NCBI GenBank assembly: GCA_965249815.1
Contig: CBDFMV010000003.1
Location: 620,001-684,000, forward strand
Direction: 5' to 3'
DNA length: 64,000 nt
From: JAJAZB01 sp965249815
Lineage (GTDB): Bacteria; Bacteroidota; Bacteroidia; Cytophagales; Spirosomataceae
Positions 8,761 to 14,613 of the stretch are shown here, piece after piece. The translations under genes and the position numbers were made by a program. Every line of letters starts with the position of its first letter. Positions within the stretch are counted from its first letter, which is position 1. The notes beneath the pieces were generated by a model. The model did no database searches. It saw only the letters and a program-made list of their open reading frames with translations, and was not told the origin of the DNA.

Positions 8761-8797
8761 GAGAAAAGGATTGAAAAGTGAAGGAATGGAACAGTTC

Positions 8798-8846
8798 ACC
8801 GCTTGAAAGGCAGCGGTTTAGCCTGGAACGTAACGCTGCACGTTAC
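8798..8846 (-). other. Two stem-loops in the metY 5' leader
   Basis: The minus-strand leader between the riboswitch and metY holds two small hairpins: GTAACG/CGTTAC at 8830-8846 and ACCGCT/AGCGGT at 8798-8817. No U-tract follows either, so they do not look like terminators. They may mask or expose the metY start region, but this cannot be decided from sequence alone. Confidence 0.45.
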
Positions 8847-8996
8847 CCGCCGCAAAGCTCCTGCTGGCCCAGGAAAAAGAAAATCACCGAATACCGTGAT
8901 TTCCTGTCCCTGAATTCCGTGATTTTTGGGTCAGCGACGAACTGAAAACCGGCGCGTACGGACGCAGGCAATGCGGACCGTTCACGGGAAGGCAGG

Positions 8997-9023
8997 AGAA
9001 AAAGGGGAATCTTCCCGACAGGG
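8997..9023 (-). terminator. Possible expression-platform terminator of the SAM-I riboswitch
   Basis: Reading on the minus strand, a short GGGA-AGAT-TCCC stem is followed directly by CTTTTTCT, some 40 nt downstream of the aptamer. The stem is weak, so a transcriptional platform is plausible but not secure. Confidence 0.35.
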
Positions 9024-9054
9024 AGGGGGGGAGTCGAAGGTCATAACGTGTTGG

Positions 9055-9165
9055 CTTATCTTTCCCGGGCGACCTTCGCCTCGGGTAGGAATTAGCACCT
9101 TTTCCGCCGTTGGGACAGGTTGCCAGGGGTTCGCGGAGCCTATTCTCTCCCCCCTTCTGTATAAG
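9055..9165 (-). ncRNA. SAM-I (S-box) riboswitch upstream of metY-metX
   Basis: On the minus strand the segment opens with CTTATACAGAAGGGGGGAG and closes with AAAGATAAG, forming the P1 stem CTTAT/ATAAG. Between these lie the S-box landmarks in order: GAACCCCTGGCAACC (P2/P3 region), AAGGTGCTAATTCC (P3 side and J3/4) and a GC-rich P4 hairpin (GAGGCGAAGGTCGCCC). It lies upstream of metY and metX on the same strand, the expected context. High S-adenosylmethionine should turn the operon off. Confidence 0.9.
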
Positions 9166-9205
9166 TCAACGCGACCGGCCGGGGGCGTCATTGACTTTAG
9201 CGGTG

Positions 9206-9236
9206 CAATTCTACAACCCAGCGCGCAAGCAGGCAA
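9206..9236 (-). promoter_or_regulatory. metY: Probable promoter of the SAM-I/metY/metX transcript
   Basis: Bacteroidota-type sigma sites: TTG at 9236-9234 and TAGAATTG (close to TAnnTTTG) at 9213-9206 on the minus strand, spacer 20 nt. Transcription would begin about 30 nt before the riboswitch P1 stem. Confidence 0.5.
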
Positions 9237-9346
9237 GCGCGGGGGATTGAAAATTTGCAATGACCCGACCAGCAACGGTTTCCATGTACACCAAACCACC
9301 GTGGCGGTAAGGAATAAAAAAAGTTTGAAAGTTTCTATTCAAACGA

Positions 9347-9378
9347 TTGACAAACTAATCTTTTAGCATATACATTTG
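9347..9378 (+). promoter_or_regulatory. Bacteroidota-type promoter of a short RNA
   Basis: TTG at 9347-9349, 21-nt spacer, TACATTTG at 9371-9378. This matches the -33/-7 consensus TTG-N19-21-TAnnTTTG exactly. The next strong signal downstream is an intrinsic terminator ending at 9451. Confidence 0.6.
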
Positions 9379-9383
9379 CATTG

Positions 9384-9451
9384 TCAACGCACTCCACCGG
9401 AGTGTTTTGCAATTCTGGACTACCAGTGGCGGCTGGTAGTCCTCTTTTTTT
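9384..9451 (+). ncRNA. Candidate ~68-nt small RNA
   Basis: Between the promoter at 9347-9378 and a strong terminator there is no usable reading frame. The predicted RNA has one hairpin CACTCC-ACC-GGAGTG (9390-9404) and the terminator stem. It could be a trans-acting sRNA, or a first attenuated leader of the aromatic operon downstream. I see no similarity to a known RNA family. Confidence 0.4.
9417..9451 (+). terminator. Intrinsic terminator
   Basis: Perfect 10-bp stem GGACTACCAG/CTGGTAGTCC (9417-9426 with 9433-9442), 6-nt loop TGGCGG, then a run of seven T (9445-9451). Confidence 0.88.
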
Positions 9452-9472
9452 GTAAAAGTTTAGAGCCGCCCG

Positions 9473-9503
9473 TTGCCAGAATTGCCGCGAGTTTCTACTT
9501 TTG
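9473..9503 (+). promoter_or_regulatory. Bacteroidota-type promoter of the aromatic amino-acid operon
   Basis: TTG at 9473-9475, 20-nt spacer, TACTTTTG at 9496-9503, an exact match to TTG-N19-21-TAnnTTTG. Transcription is expected near 9510, about 13 nt before the leader peptide ATG. Confidence 0.65.
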
Positions 9504-9522
9504 GAGCCAGTAATCACGCATC

Positions 9523-9576
9523 ATGTCTGTTTTGAACGCTTACCGGATCACTTTCTATTACGCCGAAACAGCGTAA
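9523..9576 (+). CDS. Aromatic amino-acid leader peptide (17 codons)
   Basis: The small frame MSVLNAYRITFYYAETA lies between a good promoter and an intrinsic terminator, directly ahead of an aminotransferase and prephenate dehydrogenase. It contains three Tyr codons and one Phe codon, with Phe-Tyr-Tyr in a row at 9553-9561. Ribosome stalling there would leave 9575-9582 (AAACCGGT) free, while a ribosome at the stop codon would cover it. That segment can pair with either arm of the terminator. This is the geometry of classical attenuation controlled by charged tRNA-Tyr/Phe. The peptide itself is not expected to have another function. Confidence 0.72.
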   Translation: MSVLNAYRITFYYAETA

Positions 9577-9645
9577 ACCGGTGGTGTGCATCCTGTCGTT
9601 TCCCTGACGTTTGACCTTCCAACCGGCCCGCAAGCCGGTTTTTTT
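9575..9645 (+). promoter_or_regulatory. Transcription attenuator (terminator/antiterminator) before the aromatic genes
   Basis: The terminator stem is AACCGGC (9621-9627) with GCCGGTT (9634-9640), loop CCGCAA, then a T-run from 9639. The competing segment AAACCGGT at 9575-9582, overlapping the leader stop codon, can pair with CCGGTTT (9635-9641, 7 bp) or with ACCGG (9622-9626, 5 bp). Either pairing destroys the terminator. Inference from base pairing only. Confidence 0.72.
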
Positions 9646-9658
9646 ATTGCCAACCGTT

Positions 9659-9684
9659 TACTGCCTACTGCTCCCTGTGAACTC
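9659..9684. repeat. Single heptamer-type arm at the aminotransferase start
   Basis: The sequence TTACTGCCTACTGCTCCCTG plus GTGAACT matches the right arm of the rlmN palindrome (32476-32504) apart from the loss of about one 7-nt unit. The GTG start of the aminotransferase gene lies inside it. Confidence 0.55.
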
Positions 9685-10849
9685 CCTTCCCACCGCCTCG
9701 CGCCTCGACCAGGTCCAGGAGTACTACTTTTCGGTAAAACTGAAGCAAATCGCCGGGATGCGGGCGCGTGGTCTCGACGTGCTCAACCTCGGCATCGGCA
9801 GCCCCGATTTGCCGCCTTCGCCCGACACCGTCGACGCGCTGGCGGCCTCGGCGCGCAATCCGAACCACCACGCCTACCAAAGTTACGTGGGTATTCCGGC
9901 GCTCCGGCAGGCCTTCGCCGACTGGTATCGGATGTACTTCGGCGTGACGCTCAACCCGGCAGACGAAATTCTGCCCTTGCTCGGCTCGAAGGAAGGCATC
10001 CTGCACGTGGCCATGAGCTACCTCGAACCCGGCACCGAGGCACTCGTGCCCAACCCCGGCTACCCCACCTACCGCGCCGCCTCGCTGCTGGCCGGGGCCA
10101 CCGTGCGCGAATACAACCTGACCGAGGCAACCGGCTGGCTACCCGACCTCGACGCGCTGACCGCGCAGGACCTGAGCCGGGTGCGGGTGATGTGGGTCAA
10201 CTACCCGCACATGCCCACGGGTGCCCACGCGACGCGGGCGTTCTTCGAAAAACTGGTCGCTTTCGGCAAAACCCACAACATCCTGCTCGTCAACGACAAC
10301 CCGTACAGTTTCCTACTCAACGACCGGCACCTGAGCCTGCTCGCCGTGAACGGCGCGAAAGACGGCGCGCTGGAATTGAATTCGCTCAGCAAGTCGCACA
10401 ACATGGCGGGCTGGCGCGTGGGGATGCTGGCCGGGAACGCGACGATTGTGGCGAACGTGCTGCGGTTCAAGTCGAACATGGATTCGGGGATGTTCCTGCC
10501 CGTGCAGGAAGCGGCCGTACGCGCGCTGCAAAATCCGCCCTCGTGGTACGCCGGCCTCAACGCCGTTTACCGGCCCCGTCAGCAGAAAGTGTTTGAACTT
10601 CTCGACCTGCTCGATTGCCGCTACGACCGGGCGCAGACGGGGATGTTCGTCTGGGCAAAAACGCCCGCCGTGTACCCCAGCGCCTACGCGCTTTCCGATG
10701 AAATTCTCGAACGCGCCCACGTTTTCCTGACGCCCGGCGGCATTTTCGGCTCCAACGGCGACGGTTACCTGCGTATTTCGCTGTGTAGCGACGTGGCGGT
10801 GTTCGACGAGGCGATTCGGCGCATCAGGAAACTGAAAGGTATTTGCTAA
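9677..10849 (+). CDS. PLP-dependent class I/II aminotransferase (probable aromatic/prephenate-pathway enzyme)
   Basis: Transfers an amino group to or from 2-oxo acids. Its place before tyrA and behind a Tyr/Phe-rich leader suggests phenylpyruvate/4-hydroxyphenylpyruvate transamination (inference). Fold-type I features are clear: YQSYVGIPALRQAFADWY, NPGYPTYRAAS, WVNYPHMPTGA, VNDNPYSFLL and the PLP lysine at residue 239 in ELNSLSKSHNMAGWRVG. The frame is open further upstream, but that part holds the terminator, so GTG at 9677 (390 residues, NSLPTASRLDQVQEYYF) is the best start. The exact substrate cannot be read from the sequence; an LL-DAP-type activity is the main alternative. Confidence 0.85.
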   Translation: MNSLPTASRLDQVQEYYFSVKLKQIAGMRARGLDVLNLGIGSPDLPPSPDTVDALAASARNPNHHAYQSYVGIPALRQAFADWYRMYFGVTLNPADEILPLLGSKEGILHVAMSYLEPGTEALVPNPGYPTYRAASLLAGATVREYNLTEATGWLPDLDALTAQDLSRVRVMWVNYPHMPTGAHATRAFFEKLVAFGKTHNILLVNDNPYSFLLNDRHLSLLAVNGAKDGALELNSLSKSHNMAGWRVGMLAGNATIVANVLRFKSNMDSGMFLPVQEAAVRALQNPPSWYAGLNAVYRPRQQKVFELLDLLDCRYDRAQTGMFVWAKTPAVYPSAYALSDEILERAHVFLTPGGIFGSNGDGYLRISLCSDVAVFDEAIRRIRKLKGIC

Positions 10850-10909
10850 CACGCGATTCCGGGACCTAAGGGGCATTTCCCAACTCTAATTCGCACTTTA
10901 TACTTTGTA

Positions 10910-11764
10910 ATGACTGTAAGCATCGTCGGCATCGGCCTCATTGGTGGCTCGATGTCCCTGAGTTTGAAAGAAAGTGGCTTCGCCGACCTCATCTTGGGCG
11001 TCGACAAACGCATGGAACACGTCGTGAAAGCGCTCGAATTGCAGTTGGTGGACAAGGTTCTGCTGCTCGACGACGCCATCGCCCAGTCCGACCTTATCGT
11101 GCTGGCCACGCCCGTGGACACGCTCACCACGCTGTTGCCCTACGTGCTGGACCGGGTCGCGCTCGACCGCGTGGAAAAGCAGGTGGTCATCGACGTGGGT
11201 TCGACCAAGCGACCCATCGTGGAATCCGTGCGCAACCACCCGATGCGCGGGCGGTTCGTGGCCACGCACCCGATGGCGGGCACCGAATATTCCGGCCCGG
11301 AAGCGGCGGTGCGCGGGCTTTTTGAAGGAAAATTTACCGTCCTCTGCGACGTAGGCGATTCGGACGCCGACGCCGTGGCGCTGGTGAGGCGGATGTACGA
11401 GGCGATGAAAATGCAGTTTACTGAGTTCGACGCCGTTTCACACGACGTGCACACGGCCTACATCTCGCACATTTCGCACATCTGTTCGTTCGCCCTGGCG
11501 CTCACTACACTCGAAAAAGAAAAAGAGGCCGACCGGATTTTTGAACTCGCCAGCACCGGCTTTGCCAGCACGGTGCGGTTGGCGAAAAGCTCGCCCGAAA
11601 CCTGGATTCCGATTTTCCGGCAAAACCAGGACAACCTCCTCGACGTGCTCGACGAGTACATCAACACCCTGCTCAAGTTCAAGGGCCTGATGCTGGCGGG
11701 CAGCTACGAGCGCTTCGGCGAGTACCTCCAGGAAGCGGGCGACATCCGGCGGATTTTGAAATAA
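10910..11764 (+). CDS. tyrA: Prephenate dehydrogenase
   Basis: Oxidatively decarboxylates prephenate to 4-hydroxyphenylpyruvate in tyrosine synthesis. The N-terminal NAD-binding motif SIVGIGLIGGSMSLSL is followed by DLIVLATPVDTL, VVIDVGSTKRPIVES and THPMAGTEYSGPEAA, then the helical C-terminal domain with HDVHTAYISHISHICSFALA. Length 284, no ACT or chorismate-mutase domain. It follows the aminotransferase after 60 nt and probably shares its attenuated transcript. The spacer ends in ACTTTATACTTTGTAATG, so an extra internal start of transcription is possible. Confidence 0.94.
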   Translation: MTVSIVGIGLIGGSMSLSLKESGFADLILGVDKRMEHVVKALELQLVDKVLLLDDAIAQSDLIVLATPVDTLTTLLPYVLDRVALDRVEKQVVIDVGSTKRPIVESVRNHPMRGRFVATHPMAGTEYSGPEAAVRGLFEGKFTVLCDVGDSDADAVALVRRMYEAMKMQFTEFDAVSHDVHTAYISHISHICSFALALTTLEKEKEADRIFELASTGFASTVRLAKSSPETWIPIFRQNQDNLLDVLDEYINTLLKFKGLMLAGSYERFGEYLQEAGDIRRILK

Positions 11765-11767
11765 CCG

Positions 11768-12103
11768 ATGGCTGGGAATTTACCCGAAACCGTATCTTTG
11801 TTCAGGGCCGTTCGGACCGTGGAGCGGAAGGATATTTTGTTGATAGATGGCTTTCGGACGATACCGGGACAACTGGAGGCAAAACAGTTTGCCTGCACGC
11901 TCGAAGACGCCGTCGCTTTCGGCCAGCAAGTAGTAGCGCGGTTCGACAAGGAAATGTTTTGGATTGTGGAGGTCGTTTTACCGAAAGACGTTTTAGGCTA
12001 TTGCCTTTTGCTTGAACTGGACACCCGGCCCGCTTGTAGTGTTCATTACGAGAAACTCACACGATTCAACCAAGCCATTCAACACCTAATTTGGTATGAG
12101 TAA
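11768..12103 (+). CDS. Conserved-looking hypothetical protein (111 aa), partner of an EF-Tu domain-III-like protein
   Basis: A soluble protein of mixed hydrophobic and charged residues without signal peptide or membrane segment. I do not recognise the family. Segments such as MFWIVEVVLPKDVLGYCLLL suggest a beta-rich core and AIQHLIWY a C-terminal helix. It starts 3 nt after tyrA and its stop overlaps the start of the next gene by 8 nt, so the two are almost certainly co-translated. Codon use is more AT-rich than in the flanking biosynthetic genes, compatible with an accessory origin. Confidence 0.6.
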   Translation: MAGNLPETVSLFRAVRTVERKDILLIDGFRTIPGQLEAKQFACTLEDAVAFGQQVVARFDKEMFWIVEVVLPKDVLGYCLLLELDTRPACSVHYEKLTRFNQAIQHLIWYE

Positions 12104-12452
12104 GGAAACGATGATGACCGTCCGGGCGAGGATTCGGATGCTGGCCACCGAGGAAGGAGGCCGCCACACCCCCTTTATTTCTGCCTACCGCCCCAATTTT
12201 TCGTTTGGTGCCCAGCATAACCAGGATGGACAAATTTTATTGTTGGACCACGAGCAAATGCCGCCCGGAGCGCAGGGCGACGTGCACATCCGGTTTGTGG
12301 TGAAACTTGAACGCTGTCCCGCGCCAACGGTGGATTCACTGTTCGTGATTCGGGAGGGGAAAATCGTCGGGGAGGGAATTATTCTTGAAATCGTTTCCGA
12401 CGAGCCTTTGGAATCGCTTGAGCAACTCAATTTCGCCGAATTACAGGCATAA
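12096..12452 (+). CDS. Stand-alone EF-Tu domain-III-like protein
   Basis: A 118-residue protein that aligns over nearly its whole length with domain III of elongation factor Tu. Landmarks in order are LATEEGGRHTPFISAYRP, then a G-x-I-x-L strand, a PPGAQGDV segment, and FVIREGKIVGEGIILEIV. EF-Tu has SKDEGGRHTPF..YRPQFYF and AIREGGRTVGAGVV at the same places. No GTPase domain or domain II is present, so it cannot be an elongation factor. It is translationally coupled to the 111-residue gene upstream and ends at a strong terminator. Role unknown; it may mimic or compete with EF-Tu for tRNA or protein contacts (inference). Confidence 0.82.
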   Translation: MSKETMMTVRARIRMLATEEGGRHTPFISAYRPNFSFGAQHNQDGQILLLDHEQMPPGAQGDVHIRFVVKLERCPAPTVDSLFVIREGKIVGEGIILEIVSDEPLESLEQLNFAELQA

Positions 12453-12483
12453 AAAACGGGAGCCAAATCCGGCTCCCGTTTTT
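12451..12483. terminator. Bidirectional intrinsic terminator
   Basis: Stem AACGGGAGCC/GGCTCCCGTT (12455-12464 with 12471-12480), loop AAATCC. An A-run lies on the left and a T-run on the right, so it serves both convergent genes. Confidence 0.9.
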
Positions 12484-12504
12484 CGTTCAAAACCGCCGGA
12501 AACT

Positions 12505-13827
12505 TCACGCAAAATACTTCGTCACGCCCGGCACGGCCACGGGATAGAGGCCGTCTTTGTTGGGCGTGATGGGTGGCGTGGCCTGAAAACTGTACTCCTT
12601 CGGCATGATGTCCATGCCCGAGTTGAGGGCCGTGTTCCACTCGATGATTTGGCCCGAATACGTCGCTAAGCGACCCAGAATCGACGTCATCGTGGACTTG
12701 GCCGTGCGCTCGGCGTCCCAGAATTTGTACTCGCCTTTGGCAATGGCCGCGAAAAGCTCGTCGTGTTCGGTCTGGTACGGCTGGTTTTCGAGTTTTTTGT
12801 CGAACGCGTACAGCGGCTTACCCTTGTAGTCCACGATTTTGGCGTCGCCCGCGAGCATTTTGCCTTTTGTGCCCAGAATCAGTTCGTCCACTTTGGCCCA
12901 GGTGCCTTTGATGTGGCGGCATTCGGAGTTGAGAATCGTGCCGTCGGCGTACTCGAACTCCACGTGGTGGTGGTCGAAAATCTCGCCGTATTCCTTGCCC
13001 TTGCGCACCTCGCGCCCACCGGTGCCCTTCGCCCGAACCGGGTAACCGCCTTTAAACCAGTTGAACACGTCGATGTTGTGGATGTGCTGCTCGTTGATGT
13101 GGTCGCCGCAGAGCCAGTTGAAGTAGTACCAGTTGCGCATCTGGTATTCCATCTCGGTTTGGCCTTCCTTGCGGGGTTTCACCCACACGCCGTCGTTGTT
13201 CCAGTACACGTTGCCGCTCACGATGTCGCCGAGCAGGGCTTTGTTTTTGTACAGCGCCCGGTACGACGTCTGGTAGTGGCGTTGCAGGCCGCTGACCACG
13301 TTGAGCTTTTTGGCCTTCGCGATTTCGGCCACGGCCATTACTTTCAGCACCCCGGCGGGGTCCACGGCCACGGGTTTTTCCATGAACACGTGCTTGTTCT
13401 GCTTGATGGCCTCCTCGAAGTGAATGGGCCGGAAACCCGGCGGCGTGGCCAGAATCACCACGTCGGCCAGCGGAATGGCTTTCTGGTAGGCGTCGAAACC
13501 CACGAAGCGCGCCTCGGCGGGCACCTTGAAGCGGTCGCCCTGGCCTTTTTCGCCAAGGGCTTCCTGAATGATCTTGACGCTCTCGTCGAGGTTGTCCTGG
13601 AAGGCGTCGGCCATCGCCACGAGCTGCACGTTTTGTTTCGTGCTGAGGGCCTGCACGGCGGCCCCCCGGCCACGCCCCCCGCAGCCGACGAGGGCGACTT
13701 TAATCGTGTCGGCAACACCGGATTGGAAACCCTGGGAGCGCCCGAACAGGGGCGCGGCGAGCAGGCCACCCGTCAGGAGCGACGTGGCTTTGACGAAATC
13801 GCGGCGTGATTGGTCGGATTGGTTCAT
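12505..13827 (-). CDS. Tat-exported Gfo/Idh/MocA family oxidoreductase
   Basis: NAD(P)-dependent oxidoreductase, probably acting on a sugar or sugar derivative in the periplasm. The N-terminus has a Tat signal (SRRDFVKATSLLTGGLLAAP). The Rossmann motif is VALVGCGGRGRGA near residue 45, and the family's catalytic EKP motif occurs as HVFMEKPVA. The C-terminal GFO_IDH_MocA fold includes NWLCGDHINEQHIHNIDVFNW, typical of the long Bacteroidota members. Length 440. Substrate unknown; it stands alone between two terminated units. Confidence 0.9.
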   Translation of the reverse strand: MNQSDQSRRDFVKATSLLTGGLLAAPLFGRSQGFQSGVADTIKVALVGCGGRGRGAAVQALSTKQNVQLVAMADAFQDNLDESVKIIQEALGEKGQGDRFKVPAEARFVGFDAYQKAIPLADVVILATPPGFRPIHFEEAIKQNKHVFMEKPVAVDPAGVLKVMAVAEIAKAKKLNVVSGLQRHYQTSYRALYKNKALLGDIVSGNVYWNNDGVWVKPRKEGQTEMEYQMRNWYYFNWLCGDHINEQHIHNIDVFNWFKGGYPVRAKGTGGREVRKGKEYGEIFDHHHVEFEYADGTILNSECRHIKGTWAKVDELILGTKGKMLAGDAKIVDYKGKPLYAFDKKLENQPYQTEHDELFAAIAKGEYKFWDAERTAKSTMTSILGRLATYSGQIIEWNTALNSGMDIMPKEYSFQATPPITPNKDGLYPVAVPGVTKYFA

Positions 13828-13861
13828 GCGGAAAGAGGTTTTGGGAATCGTTTGAAAAAAT

Positions 13862-14035
13862 TTATACTGCTTTCGCCGCCAGTTCGGCTTCCAGCGCGTT
13901 TTTGAGTTTTTGCACGTCGCGTTTCAAGGCCGGAACCTTCACGGCGAGGTCGTTGAGGCCCTCTTTGGCTTTCGCCAACAGTTCCTGTGCCTGGCGGTGT
14001 CGTTCTTCACGCTGGGTTTTTTCTTCCGGGGTCAT
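13862..14035 (-). CDS. Small charged helical protein (57 aa)
   Basis: The frame starts MTPEEKTQREERHRQAQELL and ends LKNALEAELAAKAV. It is almost entirely Lys/Glu/Arg/Ala/Leu and is predicted to be a single long helix or coiled coil. Its ATG lies 2 nt after the stop of the broken gene upstream (14038-14320), so it was probably part of that operon. No family recognised. Real expression is uncertain given the decay next to it. Confidence 0.5.
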   Translation of the reverse strand: MTPEEKTQREERHRQAQELLAKAKEGLNDLAVKVPALKRDVQKLKNALEAELAAKAV

Positions 14036-14037
14036 GG

Positions 14038-14320
14038 CTATTGGTAGTTGAGCCGGTCAATCATAAACCGGCAATATGAAATGTCCAACTCAACCTCCGT
14101 GAGTTCATCGCGGTACTGTGTGAGCAGGGTGCTCGTCTGAATTTCCTCCATCAGCCACACGCCAATTTGGTCGTCTTCAGGGAATCTGTCTGGTCAACCA
14201 CACCAATCGCCGCAGCGCTTGAACGTGCCCTTCGTAAGTTAAAATGGCCTCTCGCAGTTCAATCTGCTGCAATTCCAAGGCTCTCAGCCAAGAAAGATAG
14301 TCGAGCAGATTGTAAGCCAT
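14038..14320 (-). pseudogene. Small hypothetical gene split by a frameshift
   Basis: The 5' part reads MAYNLLDYLSWLRALELQQI to ...VWLTRQIP and stops at 14177. A second frame continues at once with FPEDDQIGVWLMEEI and ends ISYCRFMIDRLNYQ at 14038. The two halves make sense as one helical protein of about 94 residues, so a frameshift near 14170-14190 is likely. It could be mutation or a sequencing error. No family recognised. Confidence 0.55.
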
Positions 14321-14331
14321 TCTCTGGAAAA

Positions 14332-14581
14332 TCAAGGTGAAACTCCATCTTGCTTCAAACGCATTTGTTCGAGTTCTTCCCAGGAAACGTGGACAAATTC
14401 TCCCCGTCGCGCTTGCTCAATCGATTCGTCCAATGCCCGGCGGTTTGCCTCGGAACGCGTCAAATACTCCGTCGGGTCCATTTACAGAAACCCGGATTCG
14501 CCCGGATTTGAAGAGCGTTTTTACCTGTTGAAAAAACTCTTCGTTCCATTCCTCCGTGCTCAGTTCAAACGTCGCAGTCAT
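14332..14581 (-). pseudogene. Antitoxin-like small gene, frameshifted
   Basis: The first frame starts at 14581 with MTATFELSTEEWNEEFFQQV and KTLFKSGRIRVSVN. The homology-like continuation DPTEYLTRSEANRRALDESI and RRGEFVHVSWEELEQ is in another frame whose ATG (14481) overlaps. Together they resemble the small antitoxins that end in a D-x-TEYL-x(4)-ANR-x-LxESIE pattern. No toxin partner is next to it, so it is probably a relic. The alternative is two overlapping genes. Confidence 0.5.
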
Positions 14582-14613
14582 GGCGATTTCCCGTTGATTT
14601 CCCCAAAGTTAAG

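Noticed and set aside
8761..8960. SAM-II riboswitch near metY
   Set aside because: A GGCTAAACCGC segment and two hairpins looked suggestive, but the pseudoknot layout does not fit and a full SAM-I aptamer lies further upstream.
9611..9676. TTG at 9611 as start of the aminotransferase
   Set aside because: It lies before the terminator hairpin, so the start would be inside the attenuator; GTG at 9677 fits family length.
12763..13809. Plus-strand frame opposite the Tat-exported Gfo/Idh gene
   Set aside because: His/Val/Gly-rich shadow translation; the minus strand has a Tat signal and family motifs.
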